5,950 nt of DNA from an uncultured Treponema sp. (GCA_937885475.1 CAKZZR010000218.1:1-5950); one strand, 5' to 3'; shown: positions 1-5,850, numbered from the stretch's first letter. A program made the numbers and translations. Notes: generated from the letters alone by a model not told the origin.

Positions 1-39
1 ACTTCGACTGGAAGCTATTTTTTTAATACCTATACATCA

Positions 40-55
40 AAAATTGATTTCCATG
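40..55 (+). repeat. 16-bp box upstream of rlmJ, copy 1
   Basis: AAAATTGATTTCCATG is identical to the minus-strand sequence at 5850-5835, so the two copies form an inverted pair. The copy ends 53 nt before the rlmJ ATG, and the other copy ends 53 nt before the PBP ATG. If transcription starts at the ATG, the box is centred at about -61.5. Partial similarity continues upstream: GCTATTTTT at 14-22 and ACTTC at 1-5 recur next to the second copy. It could be a regulator-binding site or the remnant of a duplicated segment. Confidence 0.7.
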
Positions 56-73
56 AATCATAACGTTTCAAGA

Positions 74-102
74 TAGATTCTTCTTGCTTTTTTCTATATA
101 AT
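74..102 (+). promoter_or_regulatory. Putative rlmJ promoter, leaderless type
   Basis: A perfect -10 hexamer TATAAT lies at 97-102. The hexamer 17 bp upstream, TAGATT (74-79), matches the -35 consensus at only three positions. The -10 ends 6 nt before the ATG, so the expected start of transcription is the A of the start codon itself. No Shine-Dalgarno sequence is present between them (TCCGTC). The weak -35 would fit dependence on an upstream activator, possibly acting at the 16-bp box. The assignment rests on consensus matching only. Confidence 0.55.
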
Positions 103-108
103 TCCGTC

Positions 109-1023
109 ATGCTCAGTTATCTTCACGGCTTTCATGCCGGAAATCACGCGGACATTCTAAAGCATTTTGTCCTTTTTTATACGCTGGAATATCTGAACAA
201 AAAGAACAAGCCCTACAGCATTTTTGACACGCATTCTGGAAGCGCGCTCTACAATCTTTCTGACCAAAAAGCGCTTAAGACCGGAGAAGCGGCTCGCGGA
301 ATTCAAAAGCTTCTTGCCGTTCCGGGCTCAAGAATTCCGCCTGCCTTGACCGGCTACGTGGACTTTGTATCTTCCCTCATAAAAAAAAATCCGCCGTGCT
401 ATCCGGGAAGCCCTTTTATTGAATGCAGCCTTGCCCTGAGCGGAGCGAATCTTTTTTTTACCGAGCTTCATAAAGCGGAATTTGAGGCGCTCAGAAGCAA
501 TCTGGCTTCTCTGCTGAACCATCTACCGCCAGCATTCGCTCAAATCGTCAGCGAGGACGGCTTTGCATATCTAAAAAAGCACACTCCGCCTGCAATAAAG
601 CGTGGTATCATTTTGTGCGACCCAAGCTACGAAGAAAAGAGCGACTACATTCAGGCTTCAGAAACGCTCTGTACCGTCCACAAAAAATGGAGCGCGGCAC
701 AAATCCTTCTTTGGTATCCGCTGCTGCAGAACCGTGCTGACGATATAAATGGAATGAAGATGCGCCTTATCAGCGCCGTAAAAAATCACAACGCCAACGC
801 GGAAGTTCTTGATGCCTCGCTTTGCATAGACCGCGAGGATTCCCACGTGGAGACCTCGCTTAAGGATGCGATAGGAAGCGCCAAGCCCCGACTGTACGGA
901 AGCGGTCTTCTCGTCATAAACCCAAGCTGGGGCTTAAGGGAAGCCCTTGAATCTGCCCTGCCATTTTTAGCGGACACGCTCGGCGTTGACGCAAACGGCA
1001 GCTGGTCGGTGGAGATGAGGTAG
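109..1023 (+). CDS. rlmJ: 23S rRNA (adenine-2030-N6)-methyltransferase RlmJ
   Basis: This 304-residue protein belongs to the RlmJ family, which transfers a methyl group from S-adenosylmethionine to N6 of A2030 (E. coli numbering) in 23S rRNA in the cytoplasm. The N-terminus MLSYLHGFHAGNHADILKH is the family signature and fixes the start. It is followed by the SAM-binding segment DTHSG (40-44), YPGSP (98-102), DGFAYLK (150-156), the catalytic motif region DPSYE (171-175), LWYPL (201-205) and a C-terminal GSGLLVINPSW (264-274). The length is slightly above the E. coli protein (about 280). Unusually, the catalytic DPPY motif reads DPSY, and the later NPPW reads NPSW. There is no ribosome-binding site and a TATAAT lies 6 nt upstream, suggesting a leaderless mRNA. 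The gene stands alone and converges on the next gene with a 3-bp gap. Family assignment is very secure; retained activity is inferred. Confidence 0.95.
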   Translation: MLSYLHGFHAGNHADILKHFVLFYTLEYLNKKNKPYSIFDTHSGSALYNLSDQKALKTGEAARGIQKLLAVPGSRIPPALTGYVDFVSSLIKKNPPCYPGSPFIECSLALSGANLFFTELHKAEFEALRSNLASLLNHLPPAFAQIVSEDGFAYLKKHTPPAIKRGIILCDPSYEEKSDYIQASETLCTVHKKWSAAQILLWYPLLQNRADDINGMKMRLISAVKNHNANAEVLDASLCIDREDSHVETSLKDAIGSAKPRLYGSGLLVINPSWGLREALESALPFLADTLGVDANGSWSVEMR

Positions 1024-1026
1024 AAT

Positions 1027-1515
1027 TCAATAATAAAACCTCGTTCCTACGTTCACTGGCACTTTCAGTGCAAAGTCTGTGCTGGTTCCAATGCGGGCTT
1101 CAGGCTGGGCGGCTGCTTGGATAAAGATTTCGGAAAACCCGTCGTATAAGATCCAGCTGGTGCCAAGCACGGCGCGCGGGGCTAGGGTAAGAACTGCATC
1201 CTCCTCGCATACGGACGCGCCAAAGGCGGCTCCCAGACCGCCGAATATGCTGAACGTGCCGCTTAGCGCCGGGTTAAAAAGCCACCAGTCCGCAGTAAGC
1301 GTTCCGTCAAAGGTGTTGCCCAAAAAATCCCAGTCGGTACAGACTGCGAACACGACAGGCTGATTGTCCATCTTTATGGAGCATGCGAGTCCTGCCGCGC
1401 AGTATGTCTCGCCGTCGCCAAAGCCCGGCGTTACGTCAAGCTGCGGTCCTATTCCCAGCGCGAACGCATTTCCTGCGGCAAAAAGTGTGAATATAAGCGC
1501 TATGAGTTTTTTCAT
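1027..1515 (-). CDS. Small exported protein, possible outer-membrane beta-barrel, unknown function
   Basis: I do not recognise a named family. The 162-residue product starts at MKKLIALIF, chosen because AAAGAGG precedes the ATG with 5 nt spacing and because it begins a textbook signal peptide: KK, a hydrophobic core, then AFA before a likely signal peptidase I cut after residue 19. A longer reading from 1584 would bury this signal. The mature part is rich in glycine, alanine and aromatics, with alternating hydrophobic stretches, and ends in RFYY. A terminal aromatic residue is typical of outer-membrane beta-barrel proteins. Cysteines at 39, 45, 59 and 103 could form disulfides in the periplasm; none sits in a lipobox. 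At about 143 mature residues it would make a small barrel of perhaps 8 strands. It has its own promoter, diverges from tyrS and converges on rlmJ. A soluble periplasmic protein is the alternative. The reading frame is secure; the localisation is an inference. Confidence 0.8.
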   Translation of the reverse strand: MKKLIALIFTLFAAGNAFALGIGPQLDVTPGFGDGETYCAAGLACSIKMDNQPVVFAVCTDWDFLGNTFDGTLTADWWLFNPALSGTFSIFGGLGAAFGASVCEEDAVLTLAPRAVLGTSWILYDGFSEIFIQAAAQPEARIGTSTDFALKVPVNVGTRFYY

Positions 1516-1542
1516 CTTATCCTCTTTGGTCTGTTCCCATAC

Positions 1543-1571
1543 TTTCATAAAATCATGCAATCGATTATACT
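1543..1571 (+). promoter_or_regulatory. Putative tyrS promoter
   Basis: TATACT at 1566-1571 matches the -10 consensus at five of six positions. No convincing -35 lies upstream: CTTTCA at 1542-1547, with an 18-bp spacer, matches at three. Transcription would start near 1578, leaving a leader of about 36 nt that carries the AAAGGA ribosome-binding site (1601-1606, 7 nt before the ATG). The leader is too short for a T-box riboswitch, which often controls tyrS in Gram-positive bacteria. CATAAT at 1574-1579 is an alternative -10. Confidence 0.4.
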
Positions 1572-1579
1572 TGCATAAT
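1552..1579. promoter_or_regulatory. Operator-like dyad over divergent -10 boxes
   Basis: ATGCAA (1555-1560) and TTGCAT (1571-1576) form a perfect 6-bp inverted repeat with a 10-bp spacer. Past one mismatch, two further bases on each side also pair (AT at 1552-1553 with AT at 1578-1579). The dyad centre falls inside the overlapping -10 hexamers of both divergent promoters, so a bound dimer could block both. A dyad of this size in AT-rich DNA could also be chance. Confidence 0.35.
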
Positions 1580-1592
1580 ATCACAATCTAAA
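1564..1592 (-). promoter_or_regulatory. Promoter of the exported-protein gene
   Basis: On the minus strand, TTTAGA (1592-1587) and a perfect TATAAT (1569-1564) are separated by exactly 17 bp. The expected start near 1557 leaves a leader of about 40 nt before the MKK start codon, with GAGG at 1524-1521. This is the best sigma70-type promoter in the gap between the two divergent genes, and its -10 overlaps that proposed for tyrS. Confidence 0.6.
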
Positions 1593-1613
1593 AATAAATA
1601 AAAGGAATCGAAA

Positions 1614-2852
1614 ATGACATTGTTTGAGGATTTGAAATGGCGCGGGCTCATAAAGGATATTGCCGGCGAGGAAAGCGACTTGCAGAAGGTTTTGGACGGA
1701 AAGCCGTTCAGCTTCTATTGGGGAACTGACCCTACGGCAGACAGTCTTCATATCGGTCATTATTCGTCGCTATGTATGGCAAAGCGTCTTGCGAACGCAG
1801 GCCATCATCCGGTCCTTTTGTGCGGAGGAGCCACGGGCCGCATAGGAGACCCACGCCCTACCGCAGAGCGCGAGATTATCTCTGAGGAGACGGTCAATGC
1901 CAACATAAAGGGCTTACAGGCTCAGGTGTCAAGAATCGTTCCTCAGGCGGAGGTGGTTGACAACTACGACTGGCTCAAGGACTACACCTTTCTGAACTTC
2001 CTTCGCGACGTCGGAAAATACATAAACGTGAATTACATGCTCGACAAGGACATAATCCGCCGCCGCCTTGACACAGGAATTACCTATGCGGAATTCTCAT
2101 ATATGCTCATGCAGGGCTACGACTTCGTTCATCTTTATCAGGAAAAGAACTGCATTATGGAGGTTGCGGGTAGCGACCAGTGGGGAAACATAACGACCGG
2201 CGTTGACTTGATACGAAAGATGCTCGATAAGCCTGCCTATGCGTTCACCATGCCGCTGATTCTTGACGCGACCGGAAAGAAATTCGGAAAATCCGAAGGA
2301 AACGCGCTCTGGCTTGACAAGAACAAGACCAGCGCGTACGAAATCTACCAGTACCTCATAAATTCTGACGACTCAAAGGTGCTTGAATACCTAAAGGTGT
2401 TCACGTTCCTTTCTAAGGAGCAGATTGAAGACATCTACGCACAGCAGCAGGCAGCGCCCGAGACAAGAATCGCGCAGAAAACCCTCGCATGGGAGGTTGT
2501 GAAAGACCTTCACGGAAAGGAGGAGGCCGACAACGCCGTAAGCATAAGCCAGAAACTTTTTGCAGGAGACTTCAAGGGGCTTTCCGTAAAGGACATCCTG
2601 AGCGGAATGAAGGGCGTTCCCAGTTTTAAGTTTGAGAAGGAAGAGCCGCTCGTAGACGTACTTGTGAACAACAAGATTGCTTCGTCAAAGCGTGAGGCCC
2701 GCGAATTCATCAAGGGGAATGCAATTTCTGTGAACGGAACGGTCATGAACGACGAGACGGCGCTCATCACAAAGGCGATGGCGCTTGAAGGAAAGCTTCT
2801 GATTTTCCGCCGCGGAAAGAAAAAGTATTTTATCGGTGAAACAGACTGCTAA
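1614..2852 (+). CDS. tyrS: Tyrosyl-tRNA synthetase
   Basis: This 412-residue class I aminoacyl-tRNA synthetase activates tyrosine with ATP and charges tRNA-Tyr in the cytoplasm. The catalytic domain shows the FYWGTDPTADSLHIGH segment with HIGH at 46-49, a GGATGRIGDP loop (71-80), the tyrosine-recognition stretch TYAEFSYMLMQGYDF (157-171), GSDQWGN (186-192) and the KMSKS-loop variant KFGKS (223-227). A helical linker follows, then a C-terminal S4-type RNA-binding domain at about 345-410 (SSKREAREFIKG, SVNG). Length and domain order are normal for bacterial TyrRS. The ATG is preceded by AAAGGA with 7 nt spacing. The gene is monocistronic and divergent from the exported-protein gene. Its last 23 bp overlap the 3' end of the ParB-like gene on the other strand. 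No frameshift or missing catalytic motif was seen. Confidence 0.98.
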   Translation: MTLFEDLKWRGLIKDIAGEESDLQKVLDGKPFSFYWGTDPTADSLHIGHYSSLCMAKRLANAGHHPVLLCGGATGRIGDPRPTAEREIISEETVNANIKGLQAQVSRIVPQAEVVDNYDWLKDYTFLNFLRDVGKYINVNYMLDKDIIRRRLDTGITYAEFSYMLMQGYDFVHLYQEKNCIMEVAGSDQWGNITTGVDLIRKMLDKPAYAFTMPLILDATGKKFGKSEGNALWLDKNKTSAYEIYQYLINSDDSKVLEYLKVFTFLSKEQIEDIYAQQQAAPETRIAQKTLAWEVVKDLHGKEEADNAVSISQKLFAGDFKGLSVKDILSGMKGVPSFKFEKEEPLVDVLVNNKIASSKREAREFIKGNAISVNGTVMNDETALITKAMALEGKLLIFRRGKKKYFIGETDC

Positions 2853-3225
2853 TCCAGTTGAAGAACCGCTTCAGCAGCTTGAGGAGCCGCGCAAAGAATC
2901 CTGGATTCCGCAGCTTCTCAAGCCGCTTGTATCCCTCCAAAAGCTCCTGATTCGTAAATTCCTTGCGCTGATTGTTTTCTTCTAATTCCATCTCAAGCTC
3001 GTCGATGTCGCTCATGTTGCTCAGTATGACGGCATTTATGTTCGTCCAGCCAAGCTGTTTTGCAGCTTGCAAGCGTCGCTCGCCCGCAATAAGCTCGTGC
3101 TTTTCGTTCAGCGTGATGGGATTCAGAAGTCCGTAGGTGCGCAGGCTGTTCTTAAGGGCTTCCAAATCGCCCAAATCCTGACGCACGCGCTTTTTTATTT
3201 TTATATCCTTGATGTTTACCAGCAT
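2830..3225 (-). CDS. Orphan ParB N-terminal (CTPase-fold) domain protein with amphipathic tail
   Basis: This 131-residue protein carries only the ParB/Srx N-terminal fold. Residues 1-90 match the family in order: VNIKDIKIKKRVRQ, LKNSLRTYGLLNPITL, the phosphate-binding box GERRLQAA (48-55) and ENNQR (83-87), corresponding to the ENxxR box. In chromosomal ParB proteins these motifs bind CTP. The HTH parS-binding domain and the C-terminal dimerisation domain of full-length ParB (about 280-300 residues) are absent. Instead, residues 107-131 form a positively charged amphipathic helix (FFARLLKLLKRFFNWISSLF) suited to membrane binding. The ATG lies 3 nt after the PBP stop codon with only GGA as a weak SD, pointing to translational coupling and one mRNA. 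Specific ParB/parS segregation is unlikely. A role near the membrane with the PBP is inference. The domain call is firm; the function is unknown. Confidence 0.85.
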   Translation of the reverse strand: MLVNIKDIKIKKRVRQDLGDLEALKNSLRTYGLLNPITLNEKHELIAGERRLQAAKQLGWTNINAVILSNMSDIDELEMELEENNQRKEFTNQELLEGYKRLEKLRNPGFFARLLKLLKRFFNWISSLFHR

Positions 3226-3228
3226 GTA

Positions 3229-5781
3229 TTATTCCATGAGATAATTGTAATCAGGAAGCTTGCCATCGTTTGCTTCTGCATGAACGGCTTCCTGCGCTTC
3301 TTCCGACGAATTTACTTTATTACCCGTCAGGAAGTCAAGATTCAGCTTGAGAGGATTTTTCTCAAAAGAAGTCATGCTGCGCGCACCGGACTGGTACATC
3401 TCGTTTTTGAGGCGATAGATTGCAAGCCCTGTGAATGAATTTGTCTTTCCGCCATGAACGGGGCAGATTTCCGTAGGCTGCGTTCCTTCCAGAACCCACT
3501 GTGTTGTAAGGTGCCTTCCGCATTCTGGCGTGGGGATTTTTCCGCTTACGGAGCAGACTGTTACCTGAATGGTTCCGTCCAGCGGCTGCGTAAAGTCCTT
3601 TGCCGGAAGCCCGCGGTGAATTTCCCGCATATAGTCACCCCATGCAAATCCCGCGAGCGTCGCACCGGTAATCTTAAGACCGAGAGACTGTCCAGGCTTG
3701 TCAAATCCGAACCAGAATGCAGACGTGTTGTATGGCGTAAAGCCAACCGTCCATGCGTCAGCCCAGTTCTGCGTGGTACCGGTCTTTCCGCCGGCATGGA
3801 TTGAATATTTCTGACCTTTGTCGTTCTTGTAGTCAAATTTCCAGCTCTGTGCGCTAAGCGTACCCGGTCCGTTCACCGTGTTCTCAAGCAGTTTTTCCAT
3901 GACGAACGCCGTCTGCGGCGAAAGCACCTGAATAGCCTCTCCCTTTGCGTGCTGTGCTTCGCGAATTTCGCGCTCCGGATTCATTATGATGTTTCCGTTG
4001 CGGTCCTCCACGGTGCGTATTGCCATCGGCGTAATTTCCTTGCCGGAGCTTGCGATAATACAGAATGCCCGCGCCATCTCTATAGGGCGAACGGAGCATA
4101 CGCCCAGACCAAGCGGGTAGCCCGGAACAAAGGCTCGGCTTGGCAGTTCTTCCTTTGATATGCCGAGCAGCGAAACCGCACGGTTGATTGCCGCGTCAAA
4201 GCCGATGCCGTCAAGCACCTTGAGCGACGGAACGTTCATTGAGCGGCAGAGCGCGTACCACACCTCTACGTCGCCTTCCCATTCGCCTTTGAAGTTCAGC
4301 GGAATGTACGGCTTGCCGTCCGCCGTATGAAAAACAACCGGCGTGTCTGAAATAGGTGTTATCGGTGTGAATTTGCGGGAATCAATCGCTTCTGTGTAGT
4401 ATAGCGGCTTGAACGTGGAGCCTGGCTGAACGCGCGCCTGAACCGCGCGAATGAACTGGTTTTCCTGGTCGAATTTGGAGCCGCCTACCAGCGCCGTTAT
4501 GTAACCGGTCTCGTTCTCAAGCGAAACCATCGTACCCTCAATGGTCGTCTTCTCACTTTCCTTTTTTGACTGAGCGTTCGCTTTGTTGATTATGCTGACC
4601 TTAAGGCTATCTACGCCGGTCATCATGGTCACTACATCAAGAATAGGGTTTACCTGATTCATGTATGCTGCGTTTGCAATTGATTCCGCGCGCTGCTCGC
4701 TTACTTTTATTGCCGGAAGGTTGAACACCAGCGAAACAAGCTCCGTAATCGGAATATAGGTTGAGAACGCCATGCCGGAACGCGAGCTGTGCTCTTCCTG
4801 ATAGCGTTTGTTTGCAATGCGGATGTATTTTTCCATTATGCGCTGTGCATGCTCCTGATGGCGCAGGTTGAGCGTGGTGTTTACGGTAAAGCCGCTTGTG
4901 TAGATGTCCTGTGAGCCGTAAATCATCTTGCCCAGCTCGCGGCGCACGAATTCGCTGAACCACGGTGCCTTGTCGTCTCGCATCATGTAGGCGGAAGAGC
5001 TGGTCCGCGTGTAGTCAAAATTGCTCCAGAACGTCTCAAACGAATCCTCTGCCTCTGCCTTTGAGATGTATCCGGAAGTAACCATTGAATTCAGAACGTC
5101 CTTCTGCCTGTCCATCGCGCGGTTGGGGTAGTCAAAGGGATTGTAGAACGCCGGGTTTGAAAGCTGAATGACAAGAATTGCGGCCTCCGCAGGCGTGATT
5201 TCTTCTGCGGAATGCCCGAAGTAGTATTTTGACGCGGCGTTTACGCCGTATGTTCCGCCTCCAAAGTAGATTTTGTTCAGATACAGCTCAAGAATTTCGT
5301 TTTTTGAAAGGTGCCGCTCCATCTGGATTGCCCACCATAGCTCCTTGAGTTTTCGCATTATTGACATCTCGCTGCGGTCGCAGTACAAGGTTCCTGCAAT
5401 CTGCTGCGTCAGCGTGGAGCCGCCGCCCAAAGAACGCCCGGTAAGTTTTCCGACTACGGCGCGCATGACCGCCTTAAAGCTGAAGCCGTGATGCTTGTAG
5501 AAAATCCTGTCCTCGCGGGTGAGCAAGGCGTCAACCATGTGCTGTGGCAGCTTATTGAAGCTTATTATCTCGCGCTTCTCATCAGAGGCGAATTCGGTGA
5601 TAAGCTCGCCGTTTATGTCCAGAAGCTTGGTGGGAAGTGCTGTGTCAAACGACGTTATATATTCTGTGTTGATTATATTGCGGGTTTCCGAAAGTCCCAG
5701 TCCCAGCACTGCGCCAATAACCGCCGCTGCAAGAAACAAAAGACTGAACCATATAATAGTTGACTTTCTGATTTTGTTCAT
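3229..5781 (-). CDS. mrcA: Class A penicillin-binding protein (PBP1A type, glycosyltransferase/transpeptidase)
   Basis: This 850-residue bifunctional murein synthase polymerises lipid II and cross-links stem peptides at the outer face of the inner membrane. A short basic N-terminus and one membrane segment (about 8-30) anchor it. The GT51 domain shows EDRIFYKHHG with catalytic Glu90, GGSTLTQQ (120-127), RKLKE (143-147) and ILELYLN (163-169). The transpeptidase domain shows PGSTFK with Ser455 and Lys458, SMN (514-516) and KTGT (666-669). A C-terminal module has three cysteines (743, 754, 773) in the CSVSGKIPTPEC context, followed by a polar tail. About 85 residues (330-412) are inserted between the domains, longer than in compact PBP1A proteins. 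The start at MNKIRKS is chosen because it directly precedes the membrane anchor; an upstream TTG reading to 5931 adds 50 unlike residues. No SD precedes this ATG. The ParB-like gene follows after 3 bp. The symbol follows usual annotation, and ponA or pbp1A are equivalents. Confidence 0.95.
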   Translation of the reverse strand: MNKIRKSTIIWFSLLFLAAAVIGAVLGLGLSETRNIINTEYITSFDTALPTKLLDINGELITEFASDEKREIISFNKLPQHMVDALLTREDRIFYKHHGFSFKAVMRAVVGKLTGRSLGGGSTLTQQIAGTLYCDRSEMSIMRKLKELWWAIQMERHLSKNEILELYLNKIYFGGGTYGVNAASKYYFGHSAEEITPAEAAILVIQLSNPAFYNPFDYPNRAMDRQKDVLNSMVTSGYISKAEAEDSFETFWSNFDYTRTSSSAYMMRDDKAPWFSEFVRRELGKMIYGSQDIYTSGFTVNTTLNLRHQEHAQRIMEKYIRIANKRYQEEHSSRSGMAFSTYIPITELVSLVFNLPAIKVSEQRAESIANAAYMNQVNPILDVVTMMTGVDSLKVSIINKANAQSKKESEKTTIEGTMVSLENETGYITALVGGSKFDQENQFIRAVQARVQPGSTFKPLYYTEAIDSRKFTPITPISDTPVVFHTADGKPYIPLNFKGEWEGDVEVWYALCRSMNVPSLKVLDGIGFDAAINRAVSLLGISKEELPSRAFVPGYPLGLGVCSVRPIEMARAFCIIASSGKEITPMAIRTVEDRNGNIIMNPEREIREAQHAKGEAIQVLSPQTAFVMEKLLENTVNGPGTLSAQSWKFDYKNDKGQKYSIHAGGKTGTTQNWADAWTVGFTPYNTSAFWFGFDKPGQSLGLKITGATLAGFAWGDYMREIHRGLPAKDFTQPLDGTIQVTVCSVSGKIPTPECGRHLTTQWVLEGTQPTEICPVHGGKTNSFTGLAIYRLKNEMYQSGARSMTSFEKNPLKLNLDFLTGNKVNSSEEAQEAVHAEANDGKLPDYNYLME

Positions 5782-5787
5782 TCTATT

Positions 5788-5816
5788 AGAGTATGAAATT
5801 TGGCACGTTTTGTCAA
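5788..5816 (-). promoter_or_regulatory. PBP gene promoter, leaderless type
   Basis: On the minus strand a perfect -35 TTGACA (5816-5811) is followed, after exactly 17 bp, by TACTCT (5793-5788), which keeps the most conserved -10 bases (TA...T). Six nucleotides (AATAGA) separate the -10 from the ATG at 5781, so transcription should begin at the start codon. The geometry matches that of rlmJ. An imperfect inverted repeat (5796-5805 with 5811-5820, 8 of 10 pairs) covers the -35 and could be an operator. Evidence is consensus matching only. Confidence 0.6.
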
Positions 5817-5834
5817 TTTTAGCGTGGGCGATGC

Positions 5835-5850
5835 CATGGAAATCAATTTT
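5835..5850 (-). repeat. 16-bp box upstream of the PBP gene, copy 2
   Basis: Read on the minus strand this is AAAATTGATTTCCATG, identical to 40-55 on the plus strand. It ends 53 nt before the PBP ATG, the same distance as copy 1 from rlmJ. Upstream, GCTATTTTT (5873-5865) and ACTTC are again present, 8 nt apart as at the left end of the window. The first bases of the box overlap the stop codon of the partial reading frame that enters from the window end. Confidence 0.7.

Noticed and set aside
1..63. Left-edge frame ending at TAA 61-63 (KIDFHES-stop), resembling the PBP upstream frame KIDFHG
   Set aside because: The similarity follows from the shared 16-bp box being read in the same frame. About 20 residues of edge sequence cannot support a gene, and another frame ending at 24-26 is equally possible.
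1059..1071. GCACT-TTC-AGTGC hairpin as a terminator between rlmJ and the convergent gene
   Set aside because: It has only 5 bp, no T-tract on either strand, and is located inside the coding region.
1516..1584. Longer start for the exported protein (ATG at 1584 or 1548)
   Set aside because: The internal ATG at 1515 has a good GAGG at proper spacing and opens a canonical signal peptide. The ATG at 1584 lies upstream of the predicted transcription start.
1572..1613. T-box riboswitch upstream of tyrS
   Set aside because: The space between the divergent promoters and the ATG is under 50 nt, far too short for a T-box leader and its terminator.
2857..2875. Stem-loop after the tyrS stop as an intrinsic terminator
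   Set aside because: The 7-bp stem with a wobble pair has no following U-run and is part of the ParB-like coding sequence, so a terminator call is not supported.
2830..3225. Chromosome-partitioning ParB with a nearby parS site or origin
   Set aside because: The protein lacks the HTH and dimerisation domains, no parA is adjacent, and I saw no typical parS palindrome or DnaA-box cluster.
3561..3836. Plus- and minus-strand open frames inside the PBP, rlmJ and tyrS genes (for example 3561-3836, 4637-4963, 3067-3438)
   Set aside because: They lie within strongly supported genes in other frames, show no recognisable motifs, and are rich in Arg, Ser and Ala, as expected for shadow frames.
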